From assembly GCF_009208735.1 (NCBI RefSeq), contig NZ_WFLJ01000012.1:62001-126000 (forward strand): a stretch of DNA of 64,000 nucleotides, read 5' to 3'. Made by a program: the position numbers and the translations under genes. Below the pieces are notes generated by a model. The model did no database searches. It had not been told where the DNA came from and was given only the letters and a program-made list of their open reading frames with translations. Source of the stretch: Janthinobacterium rivuli. GTDB taxonomy: Bacteria > Pseudomonadota > Gammaproteobacteria > Burkholderiales > Burkholderiaceae_D. Below are positions 46,735 through 55,761 of the stretch, in pieces. The number at the start of each line of letters is the position of its first letter. The first letter of the stretch is position 1.

Positions 46735-47853
46735 ATGACCATTTCCACCGAAGCACATCAACCTCTTCCCTTTTCCTCCGCCGTGGGTTCGCTGATCGAA
46801 GCGACCGATGCCATCAGGAACTTCCGCGCGATTGCCTTGCTGGCCCTGACCTTTATCGGCGCCGTGCTTGTCGGTGGCGTCCTGACGATGCTTGCCGGCA
46901 GCATGAGCAGTCCGCTGCTGGCCTTTTTCGGTGGCTTGATGGCCTTCCTCGTGATGTTTTACGGTTCCAACGCCGTGGGCATCCTGCTGATGCGCGATGC
47001 GCAAGGCCAGCCGGGCATGAGCCTGGTGGATGCCGTGCTCGTTTCGCTGTACACGAGCCATCGCCTGATCGCGGTCGTCTTCCTTGAATTCCTGATCGTG
47101 CTGGCGGCCATGATCGCCATCGCCATCCTCTTGTTCGTCTGCAAGATCCCCGTGCTCGGCCCCGTGCTGTACGCGGTCGTTTTCCCGCTGTCGGCCATCG
47201 TGCTGGGCGTGCTGGTGTTTGCACTGTTCTACGTGATGCTGCCGCTGGCCGGCCCTGCCGCCTGGTCGGGCGCCAGCGTGTTCCAGATCATTGCCCGCCT
47301 GAACCAGATCGTGCGCACCAAGCTGGTGTCCGTGATCTTGCTGGAAGTGCTGCTGTTCCTGATCACCGCGTTTGTGGCCCTGCTGATCTTTGGCGTGCTC
47401 GGTACCGGCGTGTCGCTCACCTCGGGCATGTCGGCTGGCATCCTCAGCCTGGGCCAGATGGATCTGTATGCGATGGCTACGGGCCTGGGCCGCGGTGGCT
47501 ACGGTTCCGGCTACATCGTCGCTGCCGGCCTGGGCGGTGGTTTGCTGATGGCGGCCGCGGCCGTGGTGCCAGGCTTGATCTTTACCAAGGGCGTGTGCAT
47601 CATTTATCTGGGCGCCACGCGCAATGTCGATTTCAGCGCCTCGGAAGCGAGCCTGAACGACGGCCTGGCCACGGTCAAGAAAAAAGCCGAGGAAGCGCGC
47701 GAGCGCGCGCGTGCCCTGGCCGAGCAGGCGAGCGCCCCCGCCGCGCCAGCCGCTCCCGCTGCGTCGGCTGACAGCCTGCAGTGCCCCAGCTGCAAGGCTC
47801 CGGTCGCGTCCGATGACGTGTTCTGCGGCGAATGCGCGCATAAACTCAAGTAA
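46735..47853 (+). CDS. Polytopic membrane protein with C-terminal zinc ribbon
   Basis: 372 residues. Around five to six membrane helices between residues 30 and 285 (e.g. AIALLALTFIGAVLVGGVL, LEFLIVLAAMIAIAILLFV), then a charged helix, an Ala/Pro linker and a C-terminal zinc ribbon LQCPSCKAPVASDDVFCGECAHKLK. The ribbon lies at the opposite end from those of its neighbours. BPSS1780/YciC-like channel character is possible but not established. Function unknown. Confidence 0.8.
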   Translation: MTISTEAHQPLPFSSAVGSLIEATDAIRNFRAIALLALTFIGAVLVGGVLTMLAGSMSSPLLAFFGGLMAFLVMFYGSNAVGILLMRDAQGQPGMSLVDAVLVSLYTSHRLIAVVFLEFLIVLAAMIAIAILLFVCKIPVLGPVLYAVVFPLSAIVLGVLVFALFYVMLPLAGPAAWSGASVFQIIARLNQIVRTKLVSVILLEVLLFLITAFVALLIFGVLGTGVSLTSGMSAGILSLGQMDLYAMATGLGRGGYGSGYIVAAGLGGGLLMAAAAVVPGLIFTKGVCIIYLGATRNVDFSASEASLNDGLATVKKKAEEARERARALAEQASAPAAPAAPAASADSLQCPSCKAPVASDDVFCGECAHKLK

Positions 47854-47861
47854 GGCAGACC

Positions 47862-48938
47862 ATGGCGCAATTCTGTAAACAGTGCGGCACCGCCCACGCG
47901 CCTGACGCGCGCTTTTGCGACGAGTGCGGCAAGGCCGTCAACGCCGCCCCGGCACCCGCGCCGGCCGCGACACCGGCGCTGTCCGGCGTGCAGCGGCGCC
48001 ACCTCGTCATTGCCGGCGGCGTGCTGGCGGTCGTCATCGTGGCCGGCGGCGCCCTGGCGTGGTTGCTGGCGCCAGAGGCAGCCTCGTCCAGCAGTTTCAG
48101 CCGCGCCATCGATGCCCACCTGGCGACCGATGAGGCGGCGCGCGACAAGTTGCTGTGCCTTGCCAACTTGCCGTACCAGAAGGAAGAGATCCGCGTGGCG
48201 TCGTACGATAGTTCCACTCGGCAATGGCTCGATATCCTCGTGCGTAGCGGGCTGTACAGCGCTCCCGTCGAGCAAAGCAGCGGCGGTTGGGTTGCGCAAT
48301 CGCAATTTGTCTACGCGCTGGCCGCGCCGGGCAAGGCGGCCTTGCGCGGCGACAAGCTGTGCGTGGCCAAGGGCGTGAAAGTGGCCAAGGTCAGCGGCTA
48401 CGATCAGGTGCGCGACTTGGGCGCACAGCACGTGGCGATGGCCAAGGCGACCCTGGCGTTGACCGATGAGGCGGCGTGGTTTGCCAAGTCGCCGGACCGC
48501 GCGCTGATCCTGCAGCGCCTGCCGGACGGCGACCTGGAAGTGCGGTTGCCGCTGGCGCTGGTCGACAAGCAGTGGCAAGTCATCGACGAAGCGCAGATGA
48601 GCCAGGCCGCCATGACCGGTGTGCTGGGCAAATCGCCGGCCGCGCAGGGCGCGGGCATGCTGGACAAGCTGAAAAGCGTGTTCAGCTTTGGCGGCCACCC
48701 GGCGGTGGGGAAATGGCAGGCGGCGATGGGCAATGTCCTGGAATTTACACGCGACAGCGTGATCAATAACGGGACCTCGACCAAGGCCACCTTCAGCACC
48801 AAAGGCAATACCGTGACGATCACGCCGGAAGGCGCGGGCGATGCGGCCATGGACATTATCGTCAGCGAGGATGGCAGCACGGCGCAGATCAGCATGGGCG
48901 GCATGCGGGTGACCACCCTGCGCCGCATGCGCGATTAA
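47862..48938 (+). CDS. Bitopic membrane protein with N-terminal zinc ribbon
   Basis: 358 residues. Zinc ribbon FCKQCGTAHAPDARFCDECGKA (two CxxC pairs, residues 5–26), Ala/Pro linker, one membrane helix (about 46–69, HLVIAGGVLAVVIVAGGALAWLL), then a large probably periplasmic domain ending in a β-rich segment (KATFSTKGNTVTITPEG…). It starts 8 bp after the previous gene, so they are co-transcribed. Function unknown. Confidence 0.8.
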   Translation: MAQFCKQCGTAHAPDARFCDECGKAVNAAPAPAPAATPALSGVQRRHLVIAGGVLAVVIVAGGALAWLLAPEAASSSSFSRAIDAHLATDEAARDKLLCLANLPYQKEEIRVASYDSSTRQWLDILVRSGLYSAPVEQSSGGWVAQSQFVYALAAPGKAALRGDKLCVAKGVKVAKVSGYDQVRDLGAQHVAMAKATLALTDEAAWFAKSPDRALILQRLPDGDLEVRLPLALVDKQWQVIDEAQMSQAAMTGVLGKSPAAQGAGMLDKLKSVFSFGGHPAVGKWQAAMGNVLEFTRDSVINNGTSTKATFSTKGNTVTITPEGAGDAAMDIIVSEDGSTAQISMGGMRVTTLRRMRD

Positions 48939-48984
48939 GCATCTGTCCAGGCGGCGTAGCTTGCCGCCTTGCAGCATTCCAGAA

Positions 48985-49008
48985 GCCCGGCCATGCCGGG
49001 TTTTTTTT
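48985..49008 (+). terminator. Terminator of the zinc-ribbon cluster
   Basis: CCCGGC-CAT-GCCGGG followed by T8, 47 bp beyond the last gene. Short stem but a strong T-run. Confidence 0.85.
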
Positions 49009-49039
49009 CGCCGCCAGGCAGGCAGGGAAGGCAGGTATT

Positions 49040-49057
49040 TATCTTGACATCAAGATA
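49040..49057. promoter_or_regulatory. Palindromic operator 1 upstream of the EamA gene
   Basis: TATCTTGACATCAAGATA: 8-bp arms around a 2-bp centre. It contains a perfect −35 hexamer (TTGACA, 49044–49049); CACACT at 49067–49072 is 17 bp downstream as a poor −10. A bound dimer here would block RNA polymerase. Confidence 0.7.
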
Positions 49058-49079
49058 GTTCGCGCCCACACTGGCCTTT

Positions 49080-49097
49080 TATCTTAATGTCGAGATA
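49080..49097. promoter_or_regulatory. Palindromic operator 2 upstream of the EamA gene
   Basis: TATCTTAATGTCGAGATA, an imperfect copy of operator 1 exactly 40 bp downstream (about four helical turns), ending 5 bp before the ATG. The style fits a MarR-type winged-helix dimer, but no regulator gene is adjacent. Confidence 0.65.
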
Positions 49098-49102
49098 GTT
49101 GC

Positions 49103-49984
49103 ATGAGTTCTTCTTCTGCCCGTCCCGCCTGGGGCGATATTCTGCTCACGGCGCTGGCGCCCCTGATATGGGGTTCCACGTATATCGTCACGTCCGAACT
49201 GTTGCCGCCCGGCCGGCCCTTCACGGCGGCCCTGATCCGCGTGCTGCCGGCCGGCCTGCTGTTGCTGCTGATCATGCGGCGCCTGCCCGCTCGGCGCGAC
49301 TGGGGCCGCGTGCTGGTCCTGTCCGCGCTCAATATCGGCGTGTTCCAGGCGCTGCTGTTCGTGGCCGCCTACCGCTTGCCGGGAGGCCTGGCGGCCGTGG
49401 TGGGCGCCATCCAGCCGCTCTTGGTGATGGGCCTGGCCTGGGGCGTGGAAGGGCGCCGTCCGGCCCGCCTGGCCCTGGGGGCCAGCGTGCTGGGCGTGGC
49501 CGGCATGGGCGTTTTATTGTTGTCGCCGCGCACGGTGTGGGAACCCGTCGGCATCGCCGCCGCGCTGGGCGGCACGGCTTGCATGGCGGCCGGCACTTAC
49601 CTGACGCGGCGCTGGAAACCGGACTTGCCCGTGCTGGCGCTGACGGGCTGGCAATTGCTGCTCGGCGGCCTGATGCTGGCGCCCGTCGCGTGGCTGGCTG
49701 ACGCGCCCTTGCCGGCCTTGTCCGCGCAGCAAGTGCTGGCCTACGCCTACCTGTGCCTGGCCGGCGCCCTGCTGGCGTATGCCTTGTGGTTCCGCGGCAT
49801 CGCCAGGCTGTCGCCCGTGGCCGTCTCCTCGCTGGGACTGCTCAGTCCCCTGATGGCCGTCGTGCTGGGCTGGGCCTTGCTGGACCAGGCCATGACGGGC
49901 TGGTCGATGCTGGGCTTGCTGCTGGTGCTGGCCAGCGTGCTGGCCGTGCAGTGGGTCAGCGCCCGTCCCGCAACAAACGCCTGA
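49103..49984 (+). CDS. EamA/DMT-family exporter
   Basis: 293 residues with ten predicted membrane helices in two EamA repeats (PLIWGSTYIVTSELLPPGRPF starts the first; ALGGTACMAAGTYLTRRWK the second). Drug/metabolite transporter superfamily; the closest general type is YedA/RhtA-like amino-acid or metabolite export, substrate unknown. Governed by the two palindromic operators directly upstream. Confidence 0.88.
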   Translation: MSSSSARPAWGDILLTALAPLIWGSTYIVTSELLPPGRPFTAALIRVLPAGLLLLLIMRRLPARRDWGRVLVLSALNIGVFQALLFVAAYRLPGGLAAVVGAIQPLLVMGLAWGVEGRRPARLALGASVLGVAGMGVLLLSPRTVWEPVGIAAALGGTACMAAGTYLTRRWKPDLPVLALTGWQLLLGGLMLAPVAWLADAPLPALSAQQVLAYAYLCLAGALLAYALWFRGIARLSPVAVSSLGLLSPLMAVVLGWALLDQAMTGWSMLGLLLVLASVLAVQWVSARPATNA

Positions 49985-50114
49985 CTTCCGCGCATTTCCC
50001 CTCGGCAGGCCGATCGCCTCGGCCTGTCCCTTTCCCTCTGGGCGCTCCCTTTTTGCTGCACCGCACATACAGTTTTGCTTGCACTGTAATAGGGCATTGA
50101 GGCACTATTCGCTT

Positions 50115-50132
50115 CGCGCAAACGTTTGCGCG
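50115..50132. promoter_or_regulatory. LacI-type operator of the ribose operon
   Basis: CGCGCAAACGTTTGCGCG is a perfect 18-bp palindrome with the central AACGTT/CG-rich flanks typical of RbsR/PurR-type LacI regulators. It lies 60 bp before rbsB. A TGTAAT hexamer ends 25 bp upstream. The cognate repressor is most likely the rbsR gene of the same operon. Confidence 0.8.
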
Positions 50133-50192
50133 CAACGAATTTCCTAAAAAGCATGCAGTACACGTGCTTGACCAACAACTCTGGAGACGCTC

Positions 50193-51152
50193 ATGACATC
50201 CCGTATTCGCCTGAAAATGATTGCCGCCGCTGTCCTGGTATGTGCTTTGCCCGCCGTGCCGGCCATGGCGCAGACGCCTGCCAAACCGAAGGTGGCGCTG
50301 GTGATGAAGTCGCTCGCCAACGAATTTTTCCTGACCATGGAAAATGGCGCCAAGGCGCATCAGAAGGCCAATGCCGCCAAGTACGACTTGCTGTCGAACG
50401 GCATCAAGGATGAAACGGATACGTCGAGCCAGATCAAGCTGGTCGAGCAAATGATCGTCTCGCGCGTCAATGCGCTGGTGATCGCCCCGGCCGACTCGAA
50501 AGCGCTGGTGCCGGTGCTGAAAAAAGCCATCGACGCGGGCATCATCGTCGTCAATATCGACAACAAGCTCGACGCGGGCGCCCTGAAAGAGAAGGGCATC
50601 ACCGTGCCGTTCGTCGGTCCGGACAACCGCAAGGGCGCCAAGGTCGTCGGCGACTTCCTGGCCCAGCAAATCAAGAAGGGCGATCCGGTCGGCATCATCG
50701 AAGGCGTCTCCACCACCTACAACGCGCAGCAGCGCACCCTGGGTTTCCAGGACGCCATGAACGCGGCCGGCGCCAAGGTCGTCAGCGTGCAGTCGGGCCA
50801 GTGGGAAATCGCTCCCGCCAACACGGTGGCCGCCGCCATGCTGAACGCCAACCCGAACATCAAGGCTTTGCTGTGCGGTAACGACAACATGGCCATCGGC
50901 GCCGTCTCCGCCATCAAGGCGGCCGGCAAGACGGGCAAAGTGTTCGTCGTCGGTTACGACAACATCAACGCCATCAAGCCGATGCTGGCCGATGGCCGCG
51001 TGCTGGCTACCGCCGACCAGTTCGGTTCGCAGCAAGCCGTGTTCGGCATCGAGACCGTGCTGAAAGCCCTGGCGCAGAAGAAGAAACAGGCCGAGCTTGG
51101 TGGCGTCATCGAAACCAAGGTCGAACTGGTCGCCAAGGGCGCCAAGTCCTGA
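50193..51152 (+). CDS. rbsB: Ribose ABC transporter substrate-binding protein
   Basis: A 319-residue periplasmic binding protein with signal peptide (ending AMA|QT). KPKVALVMKSLANEFFLTMENGAKA and the ligand-site segments APADSKALVP, GNDNMAIGAVSA and GYDNINA fit the RbsB cluster (type I fold). Specificity for ribose is inferred from rbsK and rbsD in the same operon. Confidence 0.93.
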   Translation: MTSRIRLKMIAAAVLVCALPAVPAMAQTPAKPKVALVMKSLANEFFLTMENGAKAHQKANAAKYDLLSNGIKDETDTSSQIKLVEQMIVSRVNALVIAPADSKALVPVLKKAIDAGIIVVNIDNKLDAGALKEKGITVPFVGPDNRKGAKVVGDFLAQQIKKGDPVGIIEGVSTTYNAQQRTLGFQDAMNAAGAKVVSVQSGQWEIAPANTVAAAMLNANPNIKALLCGNDNMAIGAVSAIKAAGKTGKVFVVGYDNINAIKPMLADGRVLATADQFGSQQAVFGIETVLKALAQKKKQAELGGVIETKVELVAKGAKS

Positions 51153-51171
51153 TCGTTTGATCCCGCCGGGA

Positions 51172-51209
51172 CCGGCGCCTGCGCATACTTCTGAGTACGC
51201 GCGCGCCGG
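51172..51209 (+). other. Hairpin between rbsB and rbsA
   Basis: CCGGCGC (51172–51178) pairs with GCGCCGG (51203–51209), and the interior TGCGCATAC / GTACGCGC extends the stem. Such hairpins after a binding-protein gene commonly stabilise the upstream mRNA, giving more binding protein than transporter. Confidence 0.55.
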
Positions 51210-51238
51210 CCCCGCCGCCACCACCGCGGAGTTTTATC

Positions 51239-52789
51239 ATGCCCACCGACATTCCCCCGGCGCCAGCCGCCATCCCCTTGTTAACGCTCGATAACATCGG
51301 CAAGTCCTATGTCGGCCCCGTCCTCGGTGGCGTGGGCCTGCGCTTCGCCCCTGGCCAGGTGCTGGCGCTGACGGGCGAGAACGGCGCGGGCAAGAGCACC
51401 TTGTCGAAGATCATCTGCGGCCTGGAGCAAGCCACCACGGGCACGATGCTGCTCGACGGCAAACCCTACCAGCCCGCTTCGCGCGGCGCCGCCGAAGCGC
51501 TGGGCATCCGCATGGTGATGCAGGAACTCAATTTGATTCCCACCCTGTCGATCGCGGAAAACCTGTACCTGAAGAATCTGCCGCAGCGTTTCGGCTTCAT
51601 CGACCGTACGCGCCTCGAACGCGATGCGCGCGAACAGATGGAAAAAGTCGGCCTGGGCGGCCTCGATCCGTGGACCTTGGTCGGCGAGCTGGGCATCGGC
51701 CACCAGCAAATGATCGAGATCGCGCGCAACCTGATCGGCGCCTGCCGCCTGTTGGTGCTCGACGAGCCCACGGCCATGCTGACGCACCGCGAAGTGGAGC
51801 TGCTGTTCCTGCAGATCGAGCGTCTGAAGGCCGACGGCGTGTGCATCATCTATATTTCCCACCGCCTGGAAGAACTCAAGCGCGTGGCCGACCGCATCGC
51901 CGTGCTGCGCGACGGCCAGCTCGTGTGCGACGACGACATCGCGGGCCACTCCGCCGCCGACCTGGTCAGCCTGATGGTGGGCCGTTCGGCCGACGATGCG
52001 GTCGACTTGAGCGGCCGCACCATCGGCGCGCCGCTGCTGCGCGTGCGCGGACTGGCGCGCGGCAAGGTCGTCAACCCGACCTCGTTCGACTTGCGTGCCG
52101 GTGAAATCCTCGGCATCGCCGGCCTGATCGGCTCGGGCCGCACGGAATTGCTGCGCCTGATCTTCGGCGCCGACCGCGCCGACGCCGGTGAAATTTTCCT
52201 CGGTGACAGCGCCACGCCCGCCGCCTTGCACTCTCCGCAGGCCGCAGTGCAAGCCGGCATCGCCATGATCACGGAAGACCGCAAGGGACAAGGCTTATTG
52301 CTGCGCCAGTCGATCGCCGTGAATACGACCCTGGCGTCGCTCGACACCGTCAGTGGCGCGGGCTGGCTCAACGACGCGGCCGAAGCGACGGTGGCCGACG
52401 ATTACATCGAGCGCCTGGGCATCCGCTCGCGCAACAGCGCGCAAACGGTGGCCGAGCTCTCCGGCGGCAACCAGCAAAAGGTGGTGATCGCCCGCTGGCT
52501 GTATCGCGACTGCCCCGTGATGCTGTTCGACGAACCCACGCGTGGCATCGATATCGGCGCCAAGTTTGATATTTATCAGGTGTTGGCTGAACAGGCGCGC
52601 CAGGGCAAGGGCCTCGTCATCGTCTCGAGCGACTTGCGCGAACTGATGCTGATCTGCGACCGCATCGCCGTCATGAGCGCGGGCAGCATCGTCGACACCT
52701 TCGAGCGCGGCGCCTGGAGCCAGGACGCGCTGCTGTCGGCCGCCTTCTCCGGCTATTTGACCCCTAATTCCACTCCAGCTGCGGCCTGA
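51239..52789 (+). CDS. rbsA: Ribose ABC transporter ATP-binding protein
   Basis: 516 residues with two fused ABC domains. The first has Walker A GENGAGKST (46–54); its signature segment reads ELGIGHQQMIEIARNL and Walker B LLVLDEPTAML. The second domain keeps the signature ELSGGNQQKVVIARWL and Walker B MLFDEPTRGID but its Walker A (GLIGSGRTE) is the usual degenerate form. It energises RbsC. Confidence 0.95.
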   Translation: MPTDIPPAPAAIPLLTLDNIGKSYVGPVLGGVGLRFAPGQVLALTGENGAGKSTLSKIICGLEQATTGTMLLDGKPYQPASRGAAEALGIRMVMQELNLIPTLSIAENLYLKNLPQRFGFIDRTRLERDAREQMEKVGLGGLDPWTLVGELGIGHQQMIEIARNLIGACRLLVLDEPTAMLTHREVELLFLQIERLKADGVCIIYISHRLEELKRVADRIAVLRDGQLVCDDDIAGHSAADLVSLMVGRSADDAVDLSGRTIGAPLLRVRGLARGKVVNPTSFDLRAGEILGIAGLIGSGRTELLRLIFGADRADAGEIFLGDSATPAALHSPQAAVQAGIAMITEDRKGQGLLLRQSIAVNTTLASLDTVSGAGWLNDAAEATVADDYIERLGIRSRNSAQTVAELSGGNQQKVVIARWLYRDCPVMLFDEPTRGIDIGAKFDIYQVLAEQARQGKGLVIVSSDLRELMLICDRIAVMSAGSIVDTFERGAWSQDALLSAAFSGYLTPNSTPAAA

Positions 52790-52807
52790 TCCGCCGGAAA
52801 GATTCCC

Positions 52808-53779
52808 ATGACCACTACTTCTTCCCCATCGTATCTGCAGCGCAGCCTGGCCGACCTGAAAAACTATGCGGGCCTGATCGGCGCCCTGCTGGCCATGTGC
52901 GTGCTGTTCTCGTTTGCCAGCGAAAATTTCTTCACCCTGGCCACCCTGAGCACCCTGTCGAACAATATCCCCACGCTGGTCGTGATGGCCGTCGGCATGA
53001 CGTTCGTGCTGATCATCGGCGGCATCGATCTGTCCGTCGGTTCCGTGATGGCGCTGGCCGCTTCCGTGCTGTCCCTGGCCGTCGTGCACTGGGGCTGGCC
53101 CGTGTGGAGCGCGGCCCTGCTGGGCATGTTCGTCGCCGCCCTGTGCGGCGCGACGACTGGCCTCATTTCCGTCGGCTGGCGCATTCCCTCGTTCATTGTG
53201 TCTCTGGGCGTGCTGGAAATGGCGCGGGGCCTCGCGTATCAGGTGACCAATTCGCGCACGGAATACATCGGCAGCGCCGTCGACGGCATCAGCTCGCCGA
53301 TCGCATTCGGCCTGTCGCCCGCCTTCATCGCCTCGATCGCCATCGTCGTCATCGGCCACCTGGTGCTCACGCGCACGGTGCTGGGACGCCACTGGATCGG
53401 CATCGGCACGAATGAAGAAGCCGTGCGGCTGTCCGGCATCAATACGAAGCCGTCGAAAGTGCTGGTGTTTGCCTTGATGGGCTTTCTTGCCGGCGTGGGC
53501 GCGCTGTTCCAGGTGTCGCGCCTGGAAGCGGCCGACCCGAACGGCGGCGTGGGCATGGAATTGCAAGTGATTGCCGCCGTCGTGATCGGCGGCACGAGCC
53601 TGATGGGCGGGCGCGGCTCCGTCATCAGCACCTTCATCGGCGTATTGATCATTTCCGTGCTGGAAGCGGGCCTGGCCCAAGTGGGCGTGTCGGAACCCGT
53701 GAAACGCATCGTCACGGGCCTGGTGATCGTCGCCGCCGTGGTGCTCGACACCTACCGCCGCCGCGGCGAACGCGCCTAA
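52808..53779 (+). CDS. rbsC: Ribose ABC transporter permease
   Basis: 323 residues, about eight or more membrane helices; family segments GMTFVLIIGGIDLSVGSVMAL and GTNEEAVRLSGINT are typical of RbsC/AraH permeases. Starts 18 bp after rbsA. Confidence 0.95.
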   Translation: MTTTSSPSYLQRSLADLKNYAGLIGALLAMCVLFSFASENFFTLATLSTLSNNIPTLVVMAVGMTFVLIIGGIDLSVGSVMALAASVLSLAVVHWGWPVWSAALLGMFVAALCGATTGLISVGWRIPSFIVSLGVLEMARGLAYQVTNSRTEYIGSAVDGISSPIAFGLSPAFIASIAIVVIGHLVLTRTVLGRHWIGIGTNEEAVRLSGINTKPSKVLVFALMGFLAGVGALFQVSRLEAADPNGGVGMELQVIAAVVIGGTSLMGGRGSVISTFIGVLIISVLEAGLAQVGVSEPVKRIVTGLVIVAAVVLDTYRRRGERA

Positions 53780-53793
53780 GCGACGCAGCGCCC

Positions 53794-54852
53794 ATGGCAA
53801 CCATCAAGCAAGTGGCGCAGGCGGCGGGGGTATCGTTTACCACCGTGTCGCACGTCCTCAACAATACCCGCCCCGTCAGCGACGAGGCGCGTCGCGCCGT
53901 GCTGGCGGCGGCGGAGGCACTGCATTACGTGCCCAGCGCGCTGGCGCGTTCCCTGCGCAGCCGCAGCACGGGCACCATCGGCCTGATCATTCCGAACAAT
54001 ACGAACCCGTATTTCTCGGAAGTGGCGCGCGGCATCGAGGACAGCTGCTACGCGGCCGGCTACAGCGTGATCTTGTGCAATTCCGATGACGACCCCGTCA
54101 AGCAGCGCGACTACCTGAACGTGCTGCTGACCAAGCGCTGCGATGGCCTGATTTTGTCCGCGCTGGCCGACAGCGACGGCGAATTGCTGCGCAAGATGAA
54201 GGTGCCGGCCGTGCTGCTCGACCGCGCGCCCAGCGACCTGTCCATCGATGCCGTGGCCGTCGACAACCGCGCCGGCGGCGCCCTGGCCGCGCATCACCTG
54301 CTGGGTCTCGGACGACGGCGCCTCGCCTGCATCGCCGGTCCCCGCGAAGTGAGCATTTCCAACGACCGCATCGACGGCGTGCGAGGCGCCATGGCGGACG
54401 CGGGCGTGGTCCTGGCCGACGCCCTGTGCCGCCATGCGGACTTTACCAGCGCGGGCGGCTATGGGGCCGCGCTGGACTTGCTGGCGCTGCCGCAAGATCA
54501 GCGTCCGGACGCCTTGTTCTGCTGCAATGACTTGATGGCCTTTGGCGCCTTGCGCGCCGCCGCCGAGCGCGGCATCGCCGTGCCGGGCGAGCTGGCCGTC
54601 GTCGGTTTCGACGATATCGACCTGGCCAGCTTCGTGCACCCGGCCTTGACCAGCGTGGCGCAAAATACGCGCGAGCTGGGCCACATCACGGCCGCCTGCC
54701 TGCTGGCGCGCATCGCCGACCCCGCCTTGCCGCGCCAGCAGCGCAGCATCGCCCCCGCACTGCACGTGCGCGGCTCCAGCGTGGCCGCCACCGTGCCTTT
54801 TTCCGCACCTACTTCTTCACCTGCAACTGAACTGATGGGAATGACATCATGA
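53794..54852 (+). CDS. rbsR: LacI-family repressor, probable RbsR
   Basis: 352 residues. N-terminal HTH ATIKQVAQAAGVSFTTVSHVLNN with hinge ALARSLRSR (the minor-groove Leu is included), then a periplasmic-binding-like ligand domain (GLIIPNNTNPYFSEVARGIED). It sits inside the operon between rbsC and rbsK, and overlaps rbsK by 4 bp. It should bind the palindrome at 50115–50132 and release it on ribose. Confidence 0.93.
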   Translation: MATIKQVAQAAGVSFTTVSHVLNNTRPVSDEARRAVLAAAEALHYVPSALARSLRSRSTGTIGLIIPNNTNPYFSEVARGIEDSCYAAGYSVILCNSDDDPVKQRDYLNVLLTKRCDGLILSALADSDGELLRKMKVPAVLLDRAPSDLSIDAVAVDNRAGGALAAHHLLGLGRRRLACIAGPREVSISNDRIDGVRGAMADAGVVLADALCRHADFTSAGGYGAALDLLALPQDQRPDALFCCNDLMAFGALRAAAERGIAVPGELAVVGFDDIDLASFVHPALTSVAQNTRELGHITAACLLARIADPALPRQQRSIAPALHVRGSSVAATVPFSAPTSSPATELMGMTS

Positions 54853-55757
54853 TCGTGGTTATCGGCAGCATCAATATGGACCTGGTCTTGCGCGTGCCGC
54901 GCATGCCCCTCCCCGGCGAAACCCTGACGGGCGGCGCGTTCCGCACGATTCCTGGCGGCAAGGGCGCCAACCAGGCCGTGGCCTGCGCGCGCCTGAGCGG
55001 CAAGGTGGCGGGCGCCCAGCAAGTGGCCATGGTCGGCTGCGTGGGCGACGACGCGTTCGGCGCGACCTTGCGCGCGGCGCTCGTCGGCGACGGTATCATC
55101 GACAGCCACATCACGACCTTGCCGGGCGTGGCGTCCGGCATCGCCTCGATCCTCGTGGACGACAATGGCCAGAACAGCATCGTCATCGCCGGCGGCGCCA
55201 ACGACTTGTTGAGCCCCGCGCACATCGACGCGGCGCAAGGTTTGATTGAACAGGCCGATATCGTCGTGCTGCAGCTGGAAACGCCGATGGCCACCGTCGT
55301 GCACGCCATCAAATTGGCCCGCTCGCTGGGCAAGACCGTGGTGCTGAACCCGGCCCCGGCGGCCAGCCTGCCGGACGGCTTGCTGGAACTGGTCGACTAC
55401 CTGATTCCGAATGAAATCGAAGCGGCCATGCTGGCCGGCGTCGGCCCGGAGGGGGCGGATGCCAAGGCGCTGGCGGCCGCGCTGCAAAAGCTGGGCAGCG
55501 ACAACGTCATCATCACCTTGGGTGCCAAGGGCGTGCACGCGGCCCTGTATGGCGGCGACTTCACCTTCCCGGCCGAAGCGGTGCAAGCCGTCGACACGAC
55601 GGCGGCCGGCGACACCTTCATCGGCGGTTTTGTCGCTGGCCTGGCGTCCGGCATGGACGAGGCCGAAGCGATCCAGCAAGGCCAGCGCGCGGCCGCCTGG
55701 AGCGTCACCAAGCCTGGCGCGCAAACCTCGATCCCCCACTTGCACGAGCTGTTCTAA
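54849..55757 (+). CDS. rbsK: Ribokinase
   Basis: 302-residue PfkB-family kinase that makes ribose-5-phosphate. GGKGANQAVACARL (substrate) and DTTAAGDTFIGGF with the catalytic Asp are intact. ATGA overlap with rbsR at 54849–54852. Confidence 0.96.
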   Translation: MIVVIGSINMDLVLRVPRMPLPGETLTGGAFRTIPGGKGANQAVACARLSGKVAGAQQVAMVGCVGDDAFGATLRAALVGDGIIDSHITTLPGVASGIASILVDDNGQNSIVIAGGANDLLSPAHIDAAQGLIEQADIVVLQLETPMATVVHAIKLARSLGKTVVLNPAPAASLPDGLLELVDYLIPNEIEAAMLAGVGPEGADAKALAAALQKLGSDNVIITLGAKGVHAALYGGDFTFPAEAVQAVDTTAAGDTFIGGFVAGLASGMDEAEAIQQGQRAAAWSVTKPGAQTSIPHLHELF

Positions 55758-55761
55758 GATC

